A DNA stretch of 5,677 bases from Angelakisella sp. (GCA_022795575.1 JAAWGY010000177.1:1-5677), one strand, 5' to 3'. Positions 1 through 5,623 are shown, counted from the stretch's first letter. Notes: a model not told the origin generated them from the sequence alone. A program made the numbers and translations.

Positions 1-3
1 GCA

Positions 4-30
4 GGAAGCCTTGATGGCTTTCAAGTTTTT
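4..30 (+). terminator. Weak candidate terminator of an upstream gene
   Basis: A 7-bp stem with one G-U pair (4-10 with 16-22, loop TTGAT) is followed after 3 nt by five T residues (26-30). This has the shape of a short intrinsic terminator for a gene ending left of the window. The stem is short and only moderately stable, so the call is tentative. Confidence 0.25.
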
Positions 31-38
31 GGGACAAA

Positions 39-57
39 GGCAGCTGGGAAAGCTGCC
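39..57. repeat. Small perfect hairpin upstream of vanW
   Basis: GGCAGCT (39-45) and AGCTGCC (51-57) form a perfect 7-bp stem around the loop GGGAA. No T-tract follows, so it is not an obvious terminator. It lies upstream of the candidate vanW promoter and could be an operator-like dyad or part of an upstream 3' end. No function can be assigned. Confidence 0.35.
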
Positions 58-87
58 GTCCAGATGGGTGTCGACAATTTTGATGGT

Positions 88-96
88 TGCTATAAG
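88..96 (+). promoter_or_regulatory. Candidate extended -10 promoter for the van operon
   Basis: TGCTATAAG matches the extended -10 pattern TGnTATAAT except for the last base, in a locally AT-rich patch of an otherwise GC-rich region. There is no good -35 hexamer at 16-18 nt spacing; TCGACA at 71-76 is too close (14 nt). A promoter with a poor -35 often depends on an activator, which would fit a VanR-controlled operon, but no VanR site was identified. Transcription would start around 103, just before the leader hairpin. Confidence 0.4.
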
Positions 97-103
97 AACC
101 AAA

Positions 104-136
104 GCGGGGCGCCCTTCTCTTTGGGACAGGCCCCGC
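104..136 (+). promoter_or_regulatory. Leader hairpin before vanW
   Basis: GCGGGGC (104-110) and GCCCCGC (130-136) form a perfect 7-bp stem closing a 19-nt loop that can add three inner C-G pairs (112-114 with 123-125). It lies between the candidate transcription start and the vanW ribosome binding site (GGAG, 151-154). No T-tract follows, so it is better read as a 5' UTR structure affecting translation or stability than as a terminator. Confidence 0.4.
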
Positions 137-162
137 AAGCCCGCAAAAAAGGAGTGGTTTCT

Positions 163-1035
163 ATGTCAAGAAAACGGCTGACCCAGATATTCCCCGCCCT
201 CATCCCCCTGCGGCAGAAGCAGCGGAGGCTCTGCTGCCTTGCCCGGATGGCGCTGGACCACCGGCGGTACGCCTCGGCCCTGTCCCCCCGGCAGCTGCCT
301 GTCACCGTCTACCAGCAGACGATGCCCCTGCGCAACCCGGATACCGGCTTTGACATGGTGTACCAGGAAAACAAGGTGTATAACCTCCGGCTGGCGGCCC
401 GGCAGCTCCAGGGCCTGCTGATCCGCCCGGGGGAGACCTTCTCCTTTTGCTGGGCGGTGCGCAGCGCCCAGCGGCGCGCCCCCTACCGGGACGGCCTGAG
501 CGTGGTAAACGGCCGGCTTACCACCGCCCCGGGGGGCGGGCTTTGCCAGATGACCAACCTGCTCTTCTGGCTCTTTCTCCACTCCCCCCTGACGCTGGTG
601 GAACGGAGCGGCCACCGGGAGAAGGACTTCCCGGACCTGGGGAGCCAGCCCGCCGGGGTGGACGCCACCTTTTCCGAGGGCTGGCTGGACCTGAAGGTCC
701 GCAACGACACCCGCCAGACCTTCCAGCTGGAGCTGGCCTTTGGGGAGGACAGCATCACCGGCGCCCTCCGGGCCGACCAGCCGGACGGGGTGGCGTACCA
801 GGTCTGCAACCGGGGCCTGACCTACCGCCGGGACCAGGGCGGCATCTACCAGGAGGTGGATGTGGTGCAGCGGCGGCTCTCCCGGGTGACAGGGGAGCTG
901 CTGGAGGAACGGCTGCTTTACCACAACCGCTGCCGCATCGGCTACCCCCTGCCGGCAGGGACGGTGGTACAGGTGAGCTTTGAGGGCCGCCCCGCCCCCC
1001 GGGGCATGGCGGCGATGAGAAGAAGGGAGGGGTGA
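163..1035 (+). CDS. vanW: VanW family protein of a vanG-type cluster
   Basis: 290-residue VanW family protein. VanW is an accessory protein of vanB and vanG glycopeptide-resistance operons whose biochemical role is not established. The family signature GGGLCQMTN lies at residues 124-132, preceded by the FSF-containing stretch around 92-95 and followed by the SEGWLDLKVRN segment near 171-181. The N-terminus is basic (MSRKRLTQIF) and there is no clear signal peptide or membrane segment. The ATG at 163 is chosen because GGAG at 151-154 sits 8 nt before it and MSRKRLTQ looks like a VanW start. The same frame is open back to an ATG at 64, but those 33 extra residues do not look like VanW and cover the leader hairpin. 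The gene ends 5 nt before the ligase start codon, so the two are almost certainly co-transcribed. Family assignment is firm; function is inferred only by association. Confidence 0.93.
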   Translation: MSRKRLTQIFPALIPLRQKQRRLCCLARMALDHRRYASALSPRQLPVTVYQQTMPLRNPDTGFDMVYQENKVYNLRLAARQLQGLLIRPGETFSFCWAVRSAQRRAPYRDGLSVVNGRLTTAPGGGLCQMTNLLFWLFLHSPLTLVERSGHREKDFPDLGSQPAGVDATFSEGWLDLKVRNDTRQTFQLELAFGEDSITGALRADQPDGVAYQVCNRGLTYRRDQGGIYQEVDVVQRRLSRVTGELLEERLLYHNRCRIGYPLPAGTVVQVSFEGRPAPRGMAAMRRREG

Positions 1036-1040
1036 CAGAG

Positions 1041-2102
1041 ATGGAGAAGCTGACTGTGGCGGTCTTTTTTGGGGGACGCTCCCCGGAGTACGGGATTTCG
1101 CTGCAATCCGCCGCCGCCGTGCTGGAGGGGCTGGACAGGGAGCGGTACCGCCCCGTGGCGGTGGGCATCAGCCGGGAGGGGCGGTGGTACCACTGCACCG
1201 CGGATACACAGGATATCCGCCAGGACCGGTGGCTGCGGCAGGGGGCCTGCGTCCCCGCCATCCTCTCCCCGGATCGGGGGGACCGGGGGCTGTTCCTCTT
1301 CCCCAACGGCGGGCTGGAGCGGCTGCCGGTGGATGTCGCCTTCCCGGTGCTCCACGGGCAGGACGGGGAGGACGGGGCCATCCAGGGGCTGATCCAGCTT
1401 TCCGGCATCCCCATGGCGGGGTGCGGGGTGCTGGCCTCCGCCCTGGGGATGGACAAGGAGCGGGCCCGCCAGATGGTCCGGCAGGCAGGGATCCCGACGG
1501 CCCGGTCCCGGAGCTTTTGCCGGGGGGAGGAGCCCCGGATAGCGGCCTTTGCCCGGGAGCTGGGGTACCCCCTCTTTGTCAAGCCGGCCCGGGCGGGCTC
1601 CTCCTATGGGGTGGCCCGGGTCGAGGCGCCCCGGGAGCTGCTCCCCGCCGTGGCGGAGGCCCTCCGGTACGACAGCCGGGTGCTGGTGGAGGAGGCGGCG
1701 CCCGGCTTCGAGGTGGGCTGCGCCGTCATGGGGAGCGGCACCCTCACCGTGGGGGCGGTGGACGAGATCCGGACCGCCGGGGGCATCCTGGACAACGTCG
1801 AAAAGTACCACCCCAAAACCTCTGCCACCTACACCCCGGCCCGGGTCCCGGCAGAGACCGCCCGCCGGATCCAGGACACGGCCAAACAGATCTACCGGGT
1901 GCTGGACTGCTCCGGCTTTGCCCGGGTGGACCTCTTCCTCACCCCGTCGGGGGAGCTGTGGTTCCACGAGATCAACACCATCCCCGGCTTTACCCCCCAC
2001 AGCCGCTTTCCCGCCATGATGGCGGCGGCGGGCATCCCCATTCCGGCGGTGCTGGATACCGTCATCCAATCGGCGCTACAGGGAGGAGGGGTTGAGCCAT
2101 GA
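1041..2102 (+). CDS. vanG: VanG-type D-alanine--D-serine (or D-alanine) ligase
   Basis: 353-residue ATP-grasp ligase of the D-Ala-D-X family, which joins D-Ala to a second D-amino acid (D-Ser in VanC/VanG enzymes) in the cytoplasm for peptidoglycan precursor synthesis. Visible family features are the N-terminal AVFFGGRSPEY with catalytic Glu16, HGQDGEDG (105-112), KPARAGSS with the loop Ser187/188, EVGCAV (224-229), the omega-loop EKY (254-256), and metal ligands Asp297, Glu310 and Asn312 (HEINT). Wording such as RWYH, EYGISLQSA, VDEI and EKY is closest to enterococcal VanG as I remember it. The D-Ser-pocket residues I recall in VanG (Asp243, Phe252, Arg324) align without gaps to Asp241, Leu250 and Arg322 here, so one of the three differs. 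The ATG at 1041 has GGAGGGG (1026-1032) 8 nt upstream; a GTG at 1032 lies inside that ribosome binding site and is less likely. The stop overlaps the vanXY start (ATGA). A housekeeping-like D-Ala-D-Ala ligase activity cannot be excluded. Confidence 0.9.
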   Translation: MEKLTVAVFFGGRSPEYGISLQSAAAVLEGLDRERYRPVAVGISREGRWYHCTADTQDIRQDRWLRQGACVPAILSPDRGDRGLFLFPNGGLERLPVDVAFPVLHGQDGEDGAIQGLIQLSGIPMAGCGVLASALGMDKERARQMVRQAGIPTARSRSFCRGEEPRIAAFARELGYPLFVKPARAGSSYGVARVEAPRELLPAVAEALRYDSRVLVEEAAPGFEVGCAVMGSGTLTVGAVDEIRTAGGILDNVEKYHPKTSATYTPARVPAETARRIQDTAKQIYRVLDCSGFARVDLFLTPSGELWFHEINTIPGFTPHSRFPAMMAAAGIPIPAVLDTVIQSALQGGGVEP

Positions 2103-2929
2103 GGGAGCAGCGGATTGACAACAGGGCGGTCCATACCGGAAGCCTGATTCTGGTGGATGCCGGCCACCCCTTCCGCCAGCCGGCGGCGGAGCAGCTGCTG
2201 CCGGTGGGGGAGGGCGCCGGGGTGCTGCTGGAGCGCCGGGCGGCGCTGCTGCTGGACCGGCTGATGGAGAGCTTTGGCGGCTGGCGGGGCATCCTGCCGG
2301 TGAGCGGGTGGCGGTCCCGGGAGGAGCAGCAGGCGATTTGGGACGACACCCTCCGGCGGGAGGGGGAAGCGTTTACCCGCCAATATGTGGCGCTCCCCGG
2401 CCACAGCGAGCACCAGACCGGCCTTGCCATCGACCTGGGGGAGCGGCGGGAACGGGTGGACTTTATCCGCCCGGCCTTTCCCCAGGGGGGCGTCTGCGGC
2501 GAGTTCCGCCGGCGGGCGGCGTCCCACGGCTTTATCGAGCGGTACCCCGCCGGCAAGGAGGCTGTCACCGGCATCGCCTACGAGCCCTGGCACTTCCGGT
2601 ATGTGGGCGCCCCCCACGCCCTGATGATGGCGGAATGGGGCTGTACCCTGGAGGAGTACCTGGACCAGCTGCGGCCCCGCCGGTGGGGGGAGGACCCCCT
2701 GCGCTTCCGGCGGGAGGGCTGGGACGTGGCCATCGCCTACCTTGCCGCGGCCCCCGGCGGCGTAACGGCCTTTGAGGTGGAGGAGGCCCGCCCCTGGTGC
2801 ATCTCCGGCAACAACCAGGACGGCTTTATCCTGACCCAATGGGGCCCCACAGGGAGAGCCGCCCCCCGCCCGTCCCCGGCAGGCGCCCGGGCAGGCCGGA
2901 GCCCGGCGCCTGCCGGACGGCACCTCTGA
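2099..2929 (+). CDS. vanXY: VanXY-type D,D-dipeptidase/D,D-carboxypeptidase
   Basis: 276-residue zinc peptidase of the VanY/VanXY (M15B) family. VanXY enzymes cleave D-Ala-D-Ala and remove the terminal D-Ala from UDP-MurNAc-pentapeptide, sparing precursors ending in D-Ser. The SxHxxGxAxD motif is intact at 103-112 (zinc ligands His105, Asp112), and EPWH at 162-165 gives catalytic Glu162 and ligand His165. SGWRS (69-73) supplies the conserved substrate-region Arg72. There is no signal peptide or membrane segment, which fits a cytoplasmic VanXY rather than membrane-anchored VanY; FTRQYVALPGHSEHQTGLAIDLG-type wording is close to VanXY-G. The start ATG overlaps the ligase stop, with GGGAGGAGGG at 2081-2090 as ribosome binding site. 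After the catalytic domain (to about 195) comes a small extra region ending in ISGNNQDGFILTQW (235-248). A Pro/Ala/Arg/Gly-rich tail (249-276) follows, encoded partly by a large hairpin, and looks like readthrough past an older stop. Confidence 0.9.
   Translation: MREQRIDNRAVHTGSLILVDAGHPFRQPAAEQLLPVGEGAGVLLERRAALLLDRLMESFGGWRGILPVSGWRSREEQQAIWDDTLRREGEAFTRQYVALPGHSEHQTGLAIDLGERRERVDFIRPAFPQGGVCGEFRRRAASHGFIERYPAGKEAVTGIAYEPWHFRYVGAPHALMMAEWGCTLEEYLDQLRPRRWGEDPLRFRREGWDVAIAYLAAAPGGVTAFEVEEARPWCISGNNQDGFILTQWGPTGRAAPRPSPAGARAGRSPAPAGRHL
2871..2919 (+). repeat. Large GC-rich hairpin at the 3' end of vanXY
   Basis: The arms 2871-2891 and 2902-2919 pair over 18 bp (CGTCC, GGCAGGCGCC and GGG blocks; the left arm carries bulged extra C residues), leaving a loop of about 10 nt. 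The hairpin lies wholly inside the last codons of vanXY and is followed by CACCTCTGAC, not a T-tract. It may stabilise the operon's 3' end or act as a T-poor terminator. Because it is translated, it also explains the low-complexity tail of the protein. Confidence 0.55.
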
Positions 2930-2951
2930 CAGAAAACCGCCGTTGAGCCCC

Positions 2952-2969
2952 CCAAAAATCTGTTTTTGG
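2952..2969. repeat. Small hairpin between vanXY and the kinase gene
   Basis: CCAAAAA (2952-2958) and TTTTTGG (2963-2969) form a perfect 7-bp stem around TCTG, flanked by a direct repeat GAGCCCCCC (2945-2953 and 2969-2977). No T-run follows on the + strand beyond CCCTTT, so terminator activity is uncertain. It lies about 20 nt upstream of the kinase -35 box. Confidence 0.35.
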
Positions 2970-2991
2970 AGCCCCCCTTTGCGTCCCGTTC

Positions 2992-3020
2992 TTGACTTTT
3001 CTATGATGGTTTTGTAGAAT
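2992..3020 (+). promoter_or_regulatory. Sigma-A-type promoter of the histidine kinase gene
   Basis: TTGACT (2992-2997) and TAGAAT (3015-3020) are separated by exactly 17 nt and each differs from consensus by one base. They lie in the most AT-rich stretch of the window. Transcription would begin near 3027, leaving a leader of about 70 nt before the ATG at 3096. This separates the kinase gene from the van operon as its own transcription unit. Confidence 0.75.
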
Positions 3021-3095
3021 AAACATAATAGGAATACCGGCCTTTTAAGGAGAATTTTCCTCAAATGGAATGCCGGAGGGAACGAGGTGGTAAGG

Positions 3096-3797
3096 ATGGA
3101 AGGCCAGAAACACCAGGAACAGGCTGCACAGGAGCATCCGGAGCGGGCAGGAAGGCGCTGGGCATGGCTGCTGCCCCGGGCCGCGGTTGCGCTGCTGGCG
3201 GTTGTGGCTGCTGTGGGCACCCTTCGGTTCTACCGCTACCTGGACGAGACCCTGTTCCGGGAGCGCAGCTCCCACCTGATGGAGATCTCCAGCAAGGTGA
3301 CAGAGGTGATGGAGATGGCGGCCCGGTACTACCGGGATTCCGCCCAAATTGCGGGAAACCTTCTCTTCCAGTCCCATCCGCCGGAGGAGGGCATCGACCA
3401 GCGCCTGCGGGAGATCCAGGGCACCCTGGCGCTGCGGTTTGGCACCGTGCTTGCCTTTGACGAAAACCAGCGGCTCTATGCCCCGGAGGGGGCGTCTGCC
3501 GGGGTAGCGGGGGCGGTGGCCTTTATCGGGGGAGAGGAGCTGCGGGGGATTGCCGCGGAGGACCGGACAGGGGACGCCTCCTCCACAACACCCTGGCGGA
3601 GCCCTTGGAGGTGGAGGAGGGGCGGATCACCCACATGGGGGTGGCGGTGGATGTCTCGGTCTTTCAGCAGGCCTTTGACGCAGACATCTTCCAGGGCCGC
3701 AGCCACGTCTACGTGGTGGATGACGGCGGCAGCCGCCTGTACCGCCATATCTGCGAGCAGGGCTTTATCGACGGCCCCAACCTGCTGGACGCCCTAA
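3096..3797 (+). CDS. Hybrid sensor histidine kinase, N-terminal fragment (frameshifted)
   Basis: This frame encodes the start of the kinase whose catalytic half is read in another frame from about 3581. Genuine sequence runs to about nt 3580 (roughly 160 residues); after that the frame turns into Trp/Arg/Ser-rich nonsense until the stop at 3797. It begins with a charged, Gln/Glu-rich cytoplasmic stretch, then a membrane segment (WLLPRAAVALLAVVAAVGTL, about residues 24-43). The first half of an extracytoplasmic sensor follows, with a Glu/Met-rich helix (SSHLMEISSKVTEVMEMAARYY) and beta-rich sequence such as VLAFDENQRLYAPEG. The ATG at 3096 is preceded by GAGGTG (3084-3089) at 6 nt; a GTG at 3087 in the same frame is a possible alternative start behind GGAGGG (3075-3080). 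No ligand can be named. Confidence 0.7.
   Translation: MEGQKHQEQAAQEHPERAGRRWAWLLPRAAVALLAVVAAVGTLRFYRYLDETLFRERSSHLMEISSKVTEVMEMAARYYRDSAQIAGNLLFQSHPPEEGIDQRLREIQGTLALRFGTVLAFDENQRLYAPEGASAGVAGAVAFIGGEELRGIAAEDRTGDASSTTPWRSPWRWRRGGSPTWGWRWMSRSFSRPLTQTSSRAAATSTWWMTAAAACTAISASRALSTAPTCWTP
3576..3596 (+). other. Frameshift site splitting the kinase gene
   Basis: Upstream coding sequence reads EELRGIAAEDRTGDA in the frame of 3096. Downstream coding sequence reads LHNTLAEPLEVEEGRITHMG in the next frame, starting at CTC 3581. The switch falls in the C/T repeat GCCTCCTCC (3576-3584) and is what loss of one base there would produce. Restoring one base would give a continuous protein of about 735 residues. 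It is either a sequencing/assembly error or a real inactivating mutation; no canonical XXXYYYZ slippery heptamer is present. Confidence 0.8.
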
Positions 3798-5302
3798 AAT
3801 CCTGCCGCTTTGTCCACGGCGGCGAGCTGGCCGGCCTGCGCCGGGCGGTGGCGGACCGGGAATCCGCCGGGTACGAGCTGGTGTACCAGGGTGAGCGGTA
3901 CTTTGTGGCCTCGGCGCCGGTGGAGGGGACCGGCTGGACGGTGCTTACCTTTGTACCCACCCAGGTATTGGGCGCCGGCACCACCGCATTTATGAACACC
4001 ACCATCATCTTTATCTCGGTGATTGCGGCGGCGGTGGTGGTGATGATGGGGCTGGTGATCTCCTTTGTGCTCACCAAGCGGGGGGACCGGCGGCTTATCG
4101 AGCACCAGCGGCAGGCCAACCGGCTGCTCCAGGAGGCCGCCGACGCCGCCAACGCCGCCAGTGTAGCCAAAAGCGATTTCCTCTCCCATATGTCCCACGA
4201 TATCCGCACCCCCATCAACGGCATTATGGGGATGACCGACATTGCCCTGCGGAATTTAGGGGACCGCGCCCGGGTGGAGGACTGCCTGCGAAAGATCGAC
4301 AGCTCCTCCGGCCATCTGCTGAGCCTGGTAAACGACGTGCTGGATATGTCCCGGATCGAAAGCGGCAAAACCAGCATCGCCCGGGAACCTATGGATATGC
4401 GGCAGCTGGCGACCAACTGCGTTTCCATCATCGGGGGGCAGATCGAGGGCCGGCGGCTCTCCCTGGTGGAGGAATTCGGGGAGCTGGAGCATCCCCACGT
4501 TTTCGGGGACGAGCTGCACCTGCGGCAGGTGCTCATCAACATCTTGGGCAACGCGGTAAAATTCACTCCGGACGGGGGGACCATCTGGTTCCGGATGTCC
4601 CAGCTGCGGGGGGAGGGGGAGACCGCCTGGTTCCGGCTGGAGGTCGAGGACACCGGCGTCGGGATGGCTCCGGAGTTTCTGCCCCGGATCTTTGAGCCCT
4701 TTTCCCAGGAGGACGGGGGCAACCGCACCAACTACCAGGGCACCGGGCTGGGGATGTCCATCACCAAAAAGTTTATCGACCTGATGGGCGGGACGATCGC
4801 GGTACGGAGCCAGCCGGGGAAGGGGAGCTGCTTTACGGTAGAGATCCCCGCCCAGATCGACCACGCGCCCCGGGCGGCGCGGATGGACGAGGCCAGCGGG
4901 GGGGAGCTGGCGGGGCTGCGGCTGCTGCTGGTGGAGGACAACGAGCTGAACATGGAGATTGCCCGGTATATGCTGGAGGACGTTGGGGTAGAGATCACCG
5001 AGGCCCCCAACGGCCAGGCGGCGGTGGATATTTTTGCCGGGAGCCCGCCGGGGACGTTTGACGGCATCCTGATGGATATCATGATGCCGGTGATGGATGG
5101 GTTGACGGCCACCCGGACCATTCGGGGGATGGAGCGGGAGGACGGGCAGACGATTCCCATTATTGCCATGACGGCGAATGCGTACGACGAGGACAAGCGG
5201 AAATGCTTGGAGGCGGGGATGGATGCCCATGTGGCCAAGCCGATTGACAGCGAGCTGCTGTTCCAGGTGTTGAGTCATATTACCCGGCCGGGGAGGCGAT
5301 GA
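3605..5302 (+). CDS. Hybrid sensor histidine kinase, catalytic and receiver part
   Basis: This frame holds most of a membrane-bound hybrid kinase that would sense an extracytoplasmic signal, autophosphorylate on His and pass the phosphate to its own receiver. Numbering from the codon at 3605: a Cache-like sensor remainder (1-125; VYVVDDGGSRLYRH, YFVASAPVEGTGWTVL), a membrane segment (about 130-156), and a linker helix rich in Ala/Gln. HisKA follows with SHMSHDIRTPINGIMGM (phospho-acceptor His198). The HATPase has an N box NILGNAVKF (Asn316), DTGVGM (349-354), FEPFSQED and GTGLGMSI (379-386). The receiver (438-560) has acidic residues Glu444/Asp445, phospho-acceptor Asp491 in LMDIMMPVMDG, Thr523 and Lys545. 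All catalytic residues are intact. The TTG at 3605 is not a natural start: coding sense extends back to about 3581 and joins the upstream fragment after a one-base correction. No DNA-binding output domain or HPt is fused, and no partner regulator lies in the window, so the target is unknown. Confidence 0.85.
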   Translation: MEVEEGRITHMGVAVDVSVFQQAFDADIFQGRSHVYVVDDGGSRLYRHICEQGFIDGPNLLDALKSCRFVHGGELAGLRRAVADRESAGYELVYQGERYFVASAPVEGTGWTVLTFVPTQVLGAGTTAFMNTTIIFISVIAAAVVVMMGLVISFVLTKRGDRRLIEHQRQANRLLQEAADAANAASVAKSDFLSHMSHDIRTPINGIMGMTDIALRNLGDRARVEDCLRKIDSSSGHLLSLVNDVLDMSRIESGKTSIAREPMDMRQLATNCVSIIGGQIEGRRLSLVEEFGELEHPHVFGDELHLRQVLINILGNAVKFTPDGGTIWFRMSQLRGEGETAWFRLEVEDTGVGMAPEFLPRIFEPFSQEDGGNRTNYQGTGLGMSITKKFIDLMGGTIAVRSQPGKGSCFTVEIPAQIDHAPRAARMDEASGGELAGLRLLLVEDNELNMEIARYMLEDVGVEITEAPNGQAAVDIFAGSPPGTFDGILMDIMMPVMDGLTATRTIRGMEREDGQTIPIIAMTANAYDEDKRKCLEAGMDAHVAKPIDSELLFQVLSHITRPGRR

Positions 5303-5307
5303 CGGCG

Positions 5308-5448
5308 GGGGTAATATCTGCGGTGGCGGGTGGGAAGGGGCCTGTCCCACAGGTTGTGCCCGCCCGGGCTACCGGGCCGCAGGTCCAGGGCCGCGCAGGC
5401 CCTGGTCGCCCGCCGCAGCGGGCGAAACGCCCCAGGACGACTATGATA
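5308..5448 (+). ncRNA. Candidate structured RNA, possibly raiA-like
   Basis: The stretch after the kinase stop has no credible protein gene but carries consecutive stems. These are CCTGT/ACAGG (5341-5353), GCCCGG/CCGGGC (5362-5377), a perfect 8-bp CCAGGGCC/GGCCCTGG (5385-5405) and a perfect 8-bp TCGCCCGC/GCGGGCGA (5406-5425). GGGGC (5337-5341) can pair with GCCCC (5429-5433), enclosing the stems in a multibranch fold. A less GC-rich strand, AGGACGACTATGATAAC (5434-5450), then runs straight into an intrinsic terminator. Unpaired A-rich motifs between stable stems are typical of functional RNAs rather than spacer. Size and layout (about 140 nt plus terminator, high-GC Clostridia) would suit the raiA RNA class, but I cannot confirm that by eye. 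No upstream promoter was found; it could instead be a structured 3' UTR of the kinase transcript. Confidence 0.45.
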
Positions 5449-5492
5449 ACGGCAGGGCTTGTGTTTTTGGCACGAGCCCTGCCGTTTTGTTG
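5449..5492 (+). terminator. Strong intrinsic terminator
   Basis: ACGGCAGGGCTTGTG (5449-5463) pairs with CACGAGCCCTGCCGT (5471-5485) as a 15-bp stem with a single G-U wobble and the 7-nt loop TTTTTGG. The T-rich tract TTTTGTTG (5485-5492) follows at once. It would end transcription of the kinase gene and/or the candidate RNA just upstream. Confidence 0.85.
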
Positions 5493-5502
5493 TAGGCCGT
5501 TA

Positions 5503-5590
5503 GGCCGCGGTTTTGGGCAGTTGCTTTTGGGTGAGGATGGGGGCAATGGCGGTTTTTTGCCCGACTGTCCAGGAAGCACAAACCGCGGCC
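5503..5590. repeat. Long nested inverted repeat
   Basis: GGCCGCGGTTT (5503-5513) and AAACCGCGGCC (5580-5590) are perfect 11-bp inverted arms. Just inside, TGGGCAGT (5514-5521) pairs with ACTGTCCA (5564-5571) over 8 bp with one G-U. Further in, GGGCAA (5541-5546) pairs with TTGCCC (5557-5562). The element could be a cruciform, a structured RNA or a small repetitive element. No ORF is associated, and no flanking target duplication was seen. Confidence 0.6.
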
Positions 5591-5623
5591 GGGGTTAGGG
5601 GTAGGGCCTTTCTCCCCAAAACA

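Noticed and set aside
64..162. In-frame upstream ATG that would lengthen VanW by 33 residues
   Set aside because: The added residues do not resemble a VanW N-terminus, they cover the candidate promoter and leader hairpin, and the ATG at 163 has a good GGAG at 8 nt.
166..924. Long open frame on the - strand opposite vanW
   Set aside because: Pro/Gly/Val/His-rich mirror of a GC-rich gene, with no recognisable domain; the + strand carries a clear VanW.
942..2069. Long open frame on the - strand opposite the ligase (also 755-1582)
   Set aside because: Low-complexity antisense shadow of the conserved ligase gene, created by the scarcity of stop codons in GC-rich DNA.
1892..3220. Long open frame on the - strand across vanXY and the kinase promoter
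   Set aside because: Crosses several real features, has no family-like sequence, and its composition is typical of antisense shadows.
3065..3460. Alternative + strand frame starting at ATG 3065 behind AAGGAG (3047-3052)
   Set aside because: Encodes Gly/Pro/Cys-rich nonsense overlapping the kinase N-terminus; the membrane segment and sensor sequence are in the frame starting at 3096.
3576..3584. Programmed -1 ribosomal frameshift in the kinase gene
   Set aside because: GCCTCCTCC is not a canonical slippery heptamer and no compelling downstream stimulator was found; a base loss is the simpler explanation.
4256..5350. Long open frame on the - strand opposite the kinase and receiver domains
   Set aside because: His/Pro/Gln/Arg-rich shadow of strongly conserved + strand kinase motifs.
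5299..5598. Small + strand frame after the kinase (and - strand frames 5280-5579 and 5441-5650)
   Set aside because: Spans the terminator and hairpins, has low-complexity sequence and no proper ribosome binding site; the region reads as structured RNA and intergenic DNA.
5587..5606. G-rich run as a possible G-quadruplex
   Set aside because: Only three runs of three or more G are present (5591-5594, 5598-5601, 5604-5606); the fourth is just GG, so the pattern is incomplete.
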